From: Solwaraspora sp. WMMA2065
GTDB lineage: Bacteria; Actinomycetota; Actinomycetes; Mycobacteriales; Micromonosporaceae
Reading direction: 5' to 3'
Assembly: GCF_030345075.1 (NCBI RefSeq)
Contig: NZ_CP128361.1
Location: 1,178,001-1,242,000, forward strand
Length of the DNA stretch: 64,000 nucleotides
Below the pieces are notes generated by a model that did no database searches, was not told the DNA's origin, and was given only the letters and a program-made list of their open reading frames with translations. Positions 39,396-47,902 of the stretch are shown here, in pieces (the first letter of the stretch is position 1; each line of letters begins with the position of its first letter). The position numbers were made by a program, and so were the translations under genes.

Positions 39396-39838
39396 CGAAT
39401 CGAGGCTGAGGGCCTCCGTCTGCTCTCGGGTTGCATGCACCATGACCACGAAGTCATCCGAGTACCAAATGAGTCGATAGGTGGCGATCCCCTTCGAGTG
39501 CAGGTAGGAGCGCTGTGCGGTATTTCGACGTTGCCGCCCAGGCTGCCTGGATCGGCTCGTCCAGAGCGGACAACGCCAAGGTTGGCGAACAGCGGGCTGT
39601 TTGCACCACCCTGCGGCGTGCCGGACACCCGTCGTTCGAGTCGTCCCAGATCGGTAAGCAAACCAGCCTTGAGAAACACCTTGCACAGATTGATCACCTT
39701 GCGATCGGCGACGCGTCGACGGATGCGTTCGATCACGGCGCTGTGCCGAATTTCGTCGAAGCAGCCTTCGATGTCGCCCTCGACCAACCACGAGTAGCCG
39801 TTGTTGATGTAGTGAGCTGATCTCAGCAACGCAAAAGG
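39396..39838 (-). pseudogene. Group II reverse transcriptase fragment (RT palm with YSDD, frameshifted)
   Basis: One minus-strand frame reads SWLVEGDIEGCFDEIRHSAV, RIRRRVADRKVINLCKVFLK, RRVSGTPQGGANSPLFANL; near 39580 the frame shifts and the palm continues as YLHSKGIATYRLIWYSDDF, VVMVHATREQTEAL up to the IS1380 end at 39395. These are RT blocks 3-5 with catalytic YSDD. Upstream the gene is cut by the IS5 element near 39850. Frameshifted and split, so dead. Confidence 0.75.
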
Positions 39839-39902
39839 TTTGATTGGTGCGACACGGACGAAGCCGGTGAAGCCGGACAGTGCTGGAGAAGGGCGTGGGG
39901 CC

Positions 39903-40758
39903 CTCGGTAGGTAGTTCTCACCACAAGATCACCCACCGGTGAGGACCCCACGTGATCGCATATCGTGCCATGGTCGACGTCCCCAGGGAACTCGTGCAGT
40001 ACGTCAGCCGGCTGCTCGCCGCCGAACGCCGGACGCGCGGAACCCGTACCGGCGCCCGTGCCCTGACCTGCTTCCGCCAGGCGCTGATGGTGCTCGTCTG
40101 GTTCCGCAAGGGCGAGGACGTCGCGCTGCTCGGCGCCGGCTTCGGCATCTCACGGGCGACCGCCTACCGGTACCTCGCCGAGGGCATCACGGTCCTCACC
40201 ACACAGGCCGAGGATCTCCACACCGCCCTGCGCCGGGTCGCCGACGACGGCTGGTCCCACGTCATCCTCGACGGCAAACTGTTCGACTGCGACCGGCTCA
40301 CCGAGACCACCCTGTCCGTCAAAGGCGAAACGATCGACGCCTGGTACTCCGGAAAGCACCGCGACTTCGGCGCGAACATCCAGGCGGTCGCCCGCCCGGA
40401 CGGACTGCCGATCTGGACCTCACCGGCGATGCCCGGACACCTGCACGACCTGACCTGCGCCCAGACCCTCGGTGTCACCGCAGCCCTGAACTGGGCCGCC
40501 ACCGAACTGGACCTGCCCACCCTGGCCGACTCCGGCTACGAAGGCGCAGGCCAGGGCATCAAGACCCCGGTCAAGCAAAACACCGACGGCAGCCGACTCG
40601 CCCCCGACAACCGCTTCTACAACCGGCTGCTACGCAGCCTGCGCTGGCAGGGCGAACGCGGCTTCGCCATCCTGATCGGACGCTGGAGGACGCTCCGTCA
40701 CACCACCGCCAGCCCACGCAGAATCGGCGACATCGTCACCGCAGCACTACACCTGACC
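39903..40758 (+). mobile_element. IS5-family element, 3' end disrupted by IS66
   Basis: Left end around 39903-39951 (CCTCGGTAGGTAGTTCTCACC, then GATC and a GGTGAGGACCCC repeat). The right end is displaced: at 40759 the IS66 terminal repeat starts, inside the last codons of the transposase. The left boundary is approximate. Confidence 0.55.
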
Positions 40759-40788
40759 GTAAACATTCAGGTGGTGCGCGAAGAGTGA
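39952..40788 (+). CDS. IS5-family transposase, last residues replaced by IS66 end
   Basis: 278 residues: LVQYVSRLLAAERRTRGTRT, LMVLVWFRKGEDVALLGAGF, GISRATAYRYLAEGITVL (helix-turn-helix), VILDGKLFDCDRLTET (first Asp), YSGKHRDFGANIQAVARPDG (HKHG-like), MPGHLHDLTCAQTL (second Asp), LADSGYEGAG and FYNRLLRSLRWQGERGFAIL (Glu). The final residues NIQVVREE come from the IS66 terminal repeat beginning at 40759, so the true C-terminus is lost; the catalytic domain is complete. A second ATG at 39970 is possible. Confidence 0.85.
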   Translation: MIAYRAMVDVPRELVQYVSRLLAAERRTRGTRTGARALTCFRQALMVLVWFRKGEDVALLGAGFGISRATAYRYLAEGITVLTTQAEDLHTALRRVADDGWSHVILDGKLFDCDRLTETTLSVKGETIDAWYSGKHRDFGANIQAVARPDGLPIWTSPAMPGHLHDLTCAQTLGVTAALNWAATELDLPTLADSGYEGAGQGIKTPVKQNTDGSRLAPDNRFYNRLLRSLRWQGERGFAILIGRWRTLRHTTASPRRIGDIVTAALHLTVNIQVVREE

Positions 40789-42460
40789 CGGTCAGCGCGG
40801 GTTGAGTGACGGGGTTCGACCGGCTCGACGCCGTTCTGTCCGTTGTGGTTTGATCTTGGCGTGTCGGTGTCGGAGGATCTGTCTCGTGAAGAGTTGATCT
40901 CGCTGGCACGGACGCAGGACGCTCGGATTGCTGAGCAGGACGCGCAGATCGCGGAGTTGACGGCGGCGTACGAGGCGCTCGCGGTGCGGCTGGCGCGGGT
41001 CGAGCATCTGTTGTCGCGGAACTCGTCGAACTCGTCGTCTCCGCCGTCGAAGGATGATGATCCGGGGCGTACGCCACCTGCGGCGAGGAAGAAGCGGGAC
41101 ACCCCGGCGGGTACGCGGGGTAGGCAGCGGGGTGCGCCGGGGTCGAACCTGGCCTGGTCGGATGCTCCTGATCAGCGGCGGGACCGGTTCCCCGAGGGTA
41201 GTTGCGGGTGCGGCGCGGAGTTGGTGGACGCGCGGGATCTGGGTGTGGTGGACCGGTATCAGCAGGTCGAGGTTCCGTTGATGACCGCGACGCTGACCCA
41301 GTACGACCAGCATGCGGTGCGGTGTGGGTGCGGGAAGCTGCACACCGCGGCCCGGCCGGAAGGCGCGGGGGCCGGTCCGGTGGGGTACGGCCCGAACCTG
41401 CAGGCGTGGGCGGTCTATCTGATGGTCGTGCATTTCATCCCGGTGCAGCGGTGTGTACAGATGCTTCGGTCGCTGACCGGTGCGACACCGTCGCCGGGGT
41501 TCGTGCACGGCGTGCTGACCCGGGTCGCGGCGCTGACCAGCGAGGTCGACAAACGGATCCGCATGTTGATCACCCTGGCGTACGCGGTGTGCTGTGACGA
41601 GACGCCGCTGCGGGTCGGGCCAAAGAAACCGAGGCCGGGCCGGAAGAAGGCCGAGAAGTACCTGCTCGTGGCGTGTACCGAGTTGTGGACTCACTACCAG
41701 GTCGGTGACCGGGACCTGGCCACGTTCACGGCGTTCGTGGTCAAGGACCTGACCGGCTCGGTGGTCGTGCACGACCGGTACCAGAACTACGACTCGGCCG
41801 AGTTGGGCACGCTGGTCCACCAACTGTGTTGCGCTCACCTGTTACGTGATCTTGACGGTGCGGCCGAGGTGTACCCCGACGCGGTCTGGCCGAAGCAGAT
41901 CTCCGACGCGCTGCGCGCGCTGATCCACGAGACGAACACGGCCCGTGAGCAGAACCGGCCGGGCATCGACCCCACAGTGAAGGCCGAGTTGCTGTACCGG
42001 CTGCACCACGGCGTGCTGGTCGGACTGTCCGACACCAGCACCATCGGCAACCGGCCGGGTGAGCGTAAAGCCCGCCTGCTGTTGGAAGTCTTCCGGGACC
42101 GACGTGCCGACGTGCTGCGCTTCGTTGACGACCTGTTGGTGCCGCCGACGTCGAACCAGGCCGAACGGGACCTGCGACCGGCGAAGATCCAGCAGAAGAT
42201 CTCCGGGCGGCTCACCAGCGAGCAACGCACCAAGGATCGGTACAAGATCCTCGGCTACGTCTCCAGCGCGGCGAAGAACGGCCTCGACAAAATGGCCGTC
42301 CTGCGCGACGCCATCCTCGGACGACCCTGGATGCCGAACCTACCCGCACCCACCTGACCCCCACCCCACCCAGGTCAACATCAGCCGGCGGCCACCAACC
42401 AACCGGCCATCACGCTATGCCACCACGCGGAATCCCAGCGCGCACCACCTGAATGTTTGC
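40759..42460 (+). mobile_element. IS66-family element with 22-bp terminal inverted repeats
   Basis: The left end GTAAACATTCAGGTGGTGCG (continuing CG, 40759-40780) and the right end 42439-42460 are inverted repeats, 20 of 22 bases in one perfect run plus the first G. IS66 ends typically start GTAA; the right end starts GCAA. One transposase gene is inside. It sits within the 3' end of the IS5 element. No 8-bp target duplication could be seen, which suggests a later rearrangement. Confidence 0.75.
40861..42357 (+). CDS. IS66-family transposase (TnpC)
   Basis: ~498 residues. An N-terminal coiled coil (LSREELISLARTQDARIAEQ, LTAAYEALAVRLARVEHLLS) is followed by the IS66 linker NSSNSSSPPSKDD, a zinc-finger-like SCGCGAELVDARDLGVVDRY and RCGCGKLH, then the DDE domain with VCCDETPLRV (first Asp), VVVHDRYQNYDSAEL (second Asp), CCAHLLRDL and the SNQAERDLRPAKIQQKISGR (Glu) end. 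GTG 40861 is chosen; GTG 40843 is an in-frame alternative. Element of the single-gene IS66 subgroup. Confidence 0.93.
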   Translation: MSVSEDLSREELISLARTQDARIAEQDAQIAELTAAYEALAVRLARVEHLLSRNSSNSSSPPSKDDDPGRTPPAARKKRDTPAGTRGRQRGAPGSNLAWSDAPDQRRDRFPEGSCGCGAELVDARDLGVVDRYQQVEVPLMTATLTQYDQHAVRCGCGKLHTAARPEGAGAGPVGYGPNLQAWAVYLMVVHFIPVQRCVQMLRSLTGATPSPGFVHGVLTRVAALTSEVDKRIRMLITLAYAVCCDETPLRVGPKKPRPGRKKAEKYLLVACTELWTHYQVGDRDLATFTAFVVKDLTGSVVVHDRYQNYDSAELGTLVHQLCCAHLLRDLDGAAEVYPDAVWPKQISDALRALIHETNTAREQNRPGIDPTVKAELLYRLHHGVLVGLSDTSTIGNRPGERKARLLLEVFRDRRADVLRFVDDLLVPPTSNQAERDLRPAKIQQKISGRLTSEQRTKDRYKILGYVSSAAKNGLDKMAVLRDAILGRPWMPNLPAPT

Positions 42461-42704
42461 GTTCACCGGCCACCGTTGGGTGGGTCGGGATCGAGCTTCT
42501 CCCCGGTAACATCACCACGAGTACGCCGCAGGCCTTCCCTCGTGGTCTCCCTTACCGCGCGGACTGGACGGCCAGGAAGCGGGCGGGCCACCGACTGGAG
42601 CCCGCCCAGCACTGCATCGACCCACATCCGCCAGGTTTCGGGTCGTTTTGGAATCACGGGGGATCAGACACTCGTCCGCGATCGCTATCCCTTTCCGCCT
42701 CGCT
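42461..42704. other. Rearranged region without a recognised gene
   Basis: 244 nt between the IS66 right end and the RT N-terminal fragment. It probably contains the displaced right end of the IS5 element. No motif was recognised on either strand. Confidence 0.3.
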
Positions 42705-42970
42705 AGGCGGCGTAGCTTGCCGTTCGTCTTGGGGATCATGCGCTCGCGCACCGGGATCGGACGGAAACTGCGGTCCTTGACCTGCGACCGTAGTTCGTCG
42801 AGGAAGTCCTCGACGCCTCGCACGTTCTCGATGTAGGAGACGGTGCGTCCGTCCACGCCGGGCGTGCGCGCACCCTTGTTGTCCCGCACCTGCATCCATG
42901 GTTGCGTCAACCCTGCCCCCCGCCCGTGAACTGTGTTAGCCCGTTGCCTGCGGAGTCCCTGCCGCCCCAA
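42705..42970 (-). pseudogene. Group II reverse transcriptase fragment (N-terminal part)
   Basis: From ~42895 the minus strand reads MQVRDNKGARTPGVDGRTVS, GVEDFLDELRSQVKDRSFRP and IPVRERMIPKTNGKLRRL, the RT0-RT1 region of group II maturases. It diverges after KLRRL (~42715), where GIPTxxDR is expected. The open frame continues to 42512 without homology. Together with the fragments at 39.4-39.8 and 37.5-37.7 kb it could be one RT gene broken by IS5/IS66 and IS1380 insertions. Confidence 0.7.
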
Positions 42971-42991
42971 CCGGCTGGCCTGATTCGCTGA

Positions 42992-43798
42992 TCATGCCGA
43001 GTCGCGTAGCACCAACTTCGTGGGCAGGATGATGGACAGGGGTTCGTGCCCCGCGATGAGCTCGACGAGCATCCGGGTCATTTCTTTGCCCAGAGCTTGG
43101 ACCGACTGGTGAACGGTGGTCAACGGCGGATCGGTTCGTTCGGCTATTCCGAGGTTGTCGAAGCCCACCACTGCCACGTCGCCTGGAACCGACCGGCCAG
43201 CGTCGATGAGGACACGTAGAGCGCCTGCTGCGGCGTTGTCGCTGGCGGCGAAGACGGCGTCGAGGTCGGGGTGGCTGTCGAGCAGTGATCTCATCGCTGC
43301 GGCACCGCCGGTCTCGGTGAAGTCACCTTCCGCCGCCGCGTACGGGGTCAGCCCAGCCATGATCATTGCCTCCTCGTAGCCGCGGTGGCGAGCGAGGCCG
43401 ACATCGGTGGACCTGGGGCCGGTTATGGTGACGATCCGGGTGCGGCCGAGGCCGATGAGATGTTCGGTGGCCAGTCGGGCGCCGCCGAGGTTGTCGGAGT
43501 CGACGTACCACTGTGGTTCGAAGTTTAACGGCCGGCCGCCGTACACCGCGGGCAGGCCGGCCCGCCGCACGATGTGCGTCAGCGGATCGTCGCCGTGCAG
43601 CGCCATCAGCATGATGCCGTCGACGCCGCGCGTGTGCAGCAGGTTGGTCAACCGGGACCGGCCCCGCCCGGAGCTGGCAAGGCACAGCAGCAGGTGAAGG
43701 TCGGTCTCCTCGAGCGCTGCGGACACGCCGACGATGATTTGGGCAAAGAACGGGTCGGCGAACAGTTCGGGATCGTCATGGGAGACCGCCAGCGCGAC
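42992..43798 (-). pseudogene. LacI-family regulator lacking its DNA-binding domain
   Basis: The sensor domain is nearly complete: VSHDDPELFADPFFAQIIVG, GVDGIMLMALHGDDPLTHIV, YVDSDNLGGARLATEHLIGL, RIVTITGPRSTDVGLARHRG, LDAVFAASDNAAAGALRVL, VAVVGFDNLGIAERTDPPLT and TTVHQSVQALGKEMTRMLVE. The ~60-residue helix-turn-helix that should precede it is missing: at ~43798 the sequence changes to the 3' half of an IS4 transposase on the opposite strand. It cannot bind operators as it stands. Confidence 0.85.
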
Positions 43799-44566
43799 GA
43801 ACTCGACCAGGCCCGCTCCCTGGCCGCCGGGATGCTGCTGTTGGCCGACCGTAACTACGCCGCCGCCGACCTCATCCAGACACTCGCCGCCACCAGGGCC
43901 GACCTGCTGATCCGCTGCAAGAACGGCCGCCGCCCGCCGGTGATCCGCCGGTACCACGACGGATCCTGGCTGTCGACCATCGGCACGGTACGGGTGCGGG
44001 TCGTGGACGCTGAGATCAGCGTCCAGACCATCGACGGCGTCCGCACGGGCGGCTACCGGCTGATCACCACCCTGCTCGACCCACGCACCCACCCGGCCGG
44101 CGGACTGATGAAGCTGTACCACCGCCGGTGGGAGGTCGAAACCGCCTACCTGGAGATCAAATCCAGCATCCTCGGCGGCCGGGTCCTGCGCGCGCGTACT
44201 CCCGACGGCATCGACCAGGAGGTCTACGCCCTGCTGGTCGTCTACCAGATCCTGCGTACCGCCATGACCGACGCCACCGACAGCCGGCCCGGCACCGGCC
44301 CTGACCGGGCCAGCTTCACCACCGCCCTGAACGCCGCCCGCGACCAGGTCACCCACGCCGCCGGCGTCCTCGCCGACACCGTCATCGACCTGGCCGGCGC
44401 CATCGGTCGTGCGGTTCTGGCCCACCTGCTACCTGAGCGTCGGATCCGGGTGAAGACCCGCATGATCAAACGCTCGAACTCCAAGTACCAAGCCCGCGGA
44501 CCCAACGTAGACCGACGCAGCCACAAAGCCACCATAGCCATCGATATAATCACAAACACTTGCTAA
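43799..44566 (+). pseudogene. IS4-family transposase, C-terminal half
   Basis: Starts within ELDQARSLAAGMLLLADRNY (second catalytic Asp), then LIRCKNGRRPPVIRRYHDGS, TGGYRLITTLLDP, LMKLYHRRWEVETAYLEIKS (YREK-like signature with catalytic Glu) and the usual end. The N-terminal half with the first Asp is absent, cut at the junction with the LacI gene. The stop is at 44564-44566, 33 nt before the peptidase stop. Confidence 0.85.
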
Positions 44567-44599
44567 CCATCCACCCGCCCTAACCGAGCGGCGTTGCGA

Positions 44600-45652
44600 C
44601 TAGTCGAGCCGCTCCGCCAGGATCTCCACGGCCAGGGCGGTGGCTGCGACCACGTCCGCCACCTGCTGCATGCTCACCGTGTCGGGGAGATCGCCGGCCC
44701 GGTGGTAGTGCGGGTTACGGAAGTTGGCCGTGTCGGTGATCTGGACCGCGGGTAGACCGGCGTCCCAGAACGGCAGATGGTCGCTGCGCGCGAAGTGCTG
44801 GGTGAACGGCACGAAGCGGCCGAGCAGCGGCCCCAGCACCGGCAGGTCGGTGGGTGCACGGAGCAGGACGGTGCCGGTCGGGCCGTTCAGCTGGGTCAGC
44901 GCGGCCGCGAACAGGGCCGCCATCGTCCGGCTGGACCGCTGGTAGAGCACTGCGGCGAAGTCCGCTCGCTGCCCGTTGCGCCGGATCCGGCGGATCTGCC
45001 CGGGATAGAGCAGGTCGAGCCCGCGCGGCAAATGTTGGCTGCCCGGCTCGGTGCTGGCGAATCCGAGCATCTCGAACACGTAGGCACCGACCACCTTCCG
45101 CCTGGCGACCGACATCTGCCGCACCAGGTGACGGGCACCGTGAAAGCCGAGCTCCTCGTGGTCGACCGCGACGAGTAGCACCGTCCGGCGGAATCGCGCC
45201 GCACCCAGCAGGCGGGCCAGCTCCAGCAGCCCGACCACGCCGGTGCCGTTGTCGTCGGCGCCGCCGGTGCCCGGGACCGTGTCGTGGTGGGCGAGGACCA
45301 GGACCGCGTCGGAGAGCACGCCCTCCTTGACGGCGACGATGTTGACGCCGTCGATGTCGGTGCCGGTCAGGACATCCTCGTACCGCCCACTCGGCCCCCA
45401 CTGGGCGACACCCCGCGCGTGGAAGTGATCGAGCCGCGCCGTCCATCCCGCCGCCGTGAAACGGTTCCGCAGGTCGATGTCCAGTGCGGCACAGATATCC
45501 GGGGTGAGTGCCCGTACCCGGGGCGCCGGAAGGGCTCTGAGCTCGCGGCCGAGGGCGTCGTCGTCGATAGCGGCGCGCAGCTTGCCCACGCGTTCGGTCT
45601 GCGCGGGACCGAGAACGGGTAGGCGAGGTTCGGCAGCTCCAAAGATGATCAA
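44600..45652 (-). CDS. M28-family zinc aminopeptidase-like protein
   Basis: ~350 residues. Metal and catalytic residues of the M28 family: VLVLAHHDTVPGTGGADDNG (His-Asp, bridging Asp), VAVDHEELGFHGARHLVRQ (catalytic and metal Glu), FEMLGFAST (metal-ligand region, Glu where Asp is usual), and NPHYHRAGDLPDT (last His). No signal peptide is obvious. The start is uncertain: TTG at 45652 is used; the frame is open to 45799, and GTG at ~45595 would also keep the domain. It is divergent from the promoter at 45683. The PA-domain-free form suggests a cytoplasmic or surface peptidase. Confidence 0.8.
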   Translation of the reverse strand: MIIFGAAEPRLPVLGPAQTERVGKLRAAIDDDALGRELRALPAPRVRALTPDICAALDIDLRNRFTAAGWTARLDHFHARGVAQWGPSGRYEDVLTGTDIDGVNIVAVKEGVLSDAVLVLAHHDTVPGTGGADDNGTGVVGLLELARLLGAARFRRTVLLVAVDHEELGFHGARHLVRQMSVARRKVVGAYVFEMLGFASTEPGSQHLPRGLDLLYPGQIRRIRRNGQRADFAAVLYQRSSRTMAALFAAALTQLNGPTGTVLLRAPTDLPVLGPLLGRFVPFTQHFARSDHLPFWDAGLPAVQITDTANFRNPHYHRAGDLPDTVSMQQVADVVAATALAVEILAERLD

Positions 45653-45682
45653 GCCTACATCGATTGGCGCCAGTGCATCCAG

Positions 45683-45710
45683 TTGACAGGGGGTGCACCG
45701 GGCGTAACAT
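45683..45710 (+). promoter_or_regulatory. Near-consensus sigma-70-type promoter
   Basis: TTGACA (45683-45688), a 16-nt spacer and TAACAT (45705-45710), about 190 nt upstream of the CBM2 protein. Such an AT-rich consensus promoter is rare in this GC-rich window. Confidence 0.6.
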
Positions 45711-45899
45711 TTATGAACATCTATTGATGGTGCGTTCGCTGTCTTCCCTTCGGGCGATCCACCACGCCGCGCTGCCCGGTGCCACCCGTGCCGCGCCACA
45801 CCGGGACACCTCGCGCTCCAGGCCGCCCGGGGTGGTCGACCGTAGGTGACAGCGCGCCCTGTCGATCCGTCCGCACGTCAGTGGAGGAGAGCCAGCACA

Positions 45900-47644
45900 T
45901 GCGCTTACACCGGTACCGGTCCCGGCTGTGGTCAGCCGCGACCGTGACAGCCGTCATCGCCGGAAGCGGAGTGGCCGTCACGGCCGCGTACGCTGCCGTC
46001 GGATGCGGCGTCACCTACTCCGTCGCCTCGCAGTGGCCGGGTGGCTTCACCGCCAACGTGGCCGTCACCAACCTCGGCGACCCAGTCAGCTCGTGGACGC
46101 TGACCTGGAGCTACGGCAACGGTCAGCAGATCACCCAGGCGTGGAACGCCACGGTGTCGCAGAGCGGTGGACAGGTCACCGCCCGCAACGCCAGCTACAA
46201 CGGCAGCATCGCCACCGGGGCGACCACCTCGTTCGGCTTCAACGGGTCGTGGAACGGCAGCAACACCGCGCCGACCAGCTTCGCGCTCAACGGCACCACC
46301 TGCACCGGATCGCCGGCCGACCCCACCACCCCACCGTCCACGACCGCACCGCCGTCCAGTCCACCGCCGACCACCGCACCGCCGACGATGCCACCCGGCG
46401 ACCCGACCTGGGGTACGGCGTTGCCGCCGGCGAGCGCGCCCAGGAGCCGGGCGTACGAACTGATCGCCACCGCCAACGAGAAGGGCTACCTGCCGCGGGC
46501 CGGGGAGTGCTCGGTCGAGATCCACGCCCGGTACTGGACCTACGGCCCCGACGGCAAGGTCTACCCGACCTAGCACCCGACCCGGGACCCGAGCGGCTGC
46601 TACTTCGGTCACGAACACGGTGACGATCCGCGGGCCTCGGACCTGTACGGCACCGCCGGCTGGCCCGCCTTCGGCTACACCAGCGAGGTCATGCTGGACA
46701 ACATGCCCGACCACAGTCACCGCCACGAGGACCACGTCGGGCACAAGGTGCTGGTGGTGAACAACAGCAATGTCATCCAGGGCGACAACGGCACCAGCTT
46801 CTTCCCGCCGCAGGGGCCCACGATCGCCGTCTGCGACGTTCTGCTGAAATTCCACCAGGGCACCCACTCGCCGGACGCGTTCACCAACAACGTCCACGAG
46901 CTGCTGTTCAACCAGCGCTGCGTCGGGAGCAACGGCGGCCCGGTCACCGAGGCCCGGTACAACGCGATGATCCCGCTCGGTCGACCCGGCGGCTTCAGCC
47001 CCAGCGAATGCCCCGGCTTCGGCCGCCCGTTCATCAATGTCGCACCTCCGGTGCCGGCGGACTCGCCGTCGGACACCCGATCGTTGGGCCGGCTGATCGC
47101 CGAGACCGGCTGTATCGACGCGATCCGGGAGGGCCGTACCCACTTCGACCCGCTCTACCCCAACCCGGTGCCGTTCACGGTTTCCGACATGGACGACTTC
47201 TGGTTCTCCGACGTGCAGGTGACAGGCTCCGGGCTGGACTTTCACCTCGCGCCGCTGTTCTACGTCGTCAACCCGTCCCGGTACTACGACCCGAGCCTGC
47301 CGAACAGGATGGGCCGGATCGTGGACCTGTGCTACACGGACCTGGCCGGTGGCGACTATTGCGCCGAGGCTCGGCAGGTGACTCAGCAGACCGGCCAACA
47401 GGTCGGCTGGAACGATCCGCGCTCACCGTTCAAGGGCACCCTGCGCGAGTACCGGCCCGGCACCTTCTCGGTGCGCAACAGCGGTCCATCCACGGTCTAC
47501 ACCGACGTGTACGGACGCAACGCCTCCACCATGCCGTTCCCCGGCTCCATCGAACAGTACTCCACCGGTAACACGGGCAGCGAGATGTACGTTCGGGGAT
47601 CCATCAAGGACTACGCGGCGACCGGAGTCCACGCCCCGAACTGA
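45900..47644 (+). pseudogene. Secreted CBM2 protein with unknown C-terminal domain, in-frame amber stop
   Basis: Signal peptide with cleavage near AYAAVG (~33), then a family 2 cellulose-binding module ([51 protein letters not shown]), a Pro/Thr linker, and a ~430-residue domain ([60 protein letters not shown]) that I do not recognise as a known glycosidase. A TAG at 46571-46573 breaks it, but the same frame is open for 357 more codons, so a single C-to-T change of CAG is likely. GGAGG precedes the ATG. Nonsense mutation, sequencing error or readthrough are the options. Confidence 0.8.
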
Positions 47645-47702
47645 CACCTCTGACCCGGGCACTTCCGGCTGCGGTACGCCGTGAGCCGGCCGGCACCGCG
47701 CA

Positions 47703-47735
47703 GGGCGGGCCATCGGCGACCCCGATGGCCCGCCC
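47703..47735 (+). terminator. Strong stem-loop after the CBM2 gene
   Basis: A perfect 14-bp inverted repeat, GGGCGGGCCATCGG (47703-47716) and CCGATGGCCCGCCC (47722-47735), with a 5-nt loop and no U-tract. Confidence 0.7.
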
Positions 47736-47902
47736 GTCGTCTGCGCCCGACACGTCGGCCCGGGCAACGCCGGAGAAGCCCCGCAGCCGCCAGCCGTAAA
47801 GAATCTTGACAACGTCCCGCGACAGCCGGCGTCTCGCAGAAGAGGTCAACGCATGTCTGTGCCAGCGCCCAGGGGCATCGTCGTCGAGAGCCCCGGCTGA
47901 CC

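Noticed and set aside
35234-42970. RT fragments as a retron, DGR or defence-associated reverse transcriptase
   Set aside because: Motifs (VEGDIxxCFDEI, GTPxG, YSDD, GLRLSEAKT) are those of group II intron maturases, and no template or accessory genes are seen.
42992-43798. LacI remnant as regulator of the GH43 operator at 50024
   Set aside because: The DNA-binding domain is missing, so it cannot bind the palindrome.
44560-44610. Right attachment site (attR) of an element integrated in tRNA-Pro
   Set aside because: I looked for a repeat of the tRNA 3' half near the right edge of the island and saw none; the boundary remains unknown.
46571-46573. TAG read as pyrrolysine or as a programmed readthrough site
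   Set aside because: No pyl genes or readthrough context are visible in this window; a simple CAG to TAG change explains it better.
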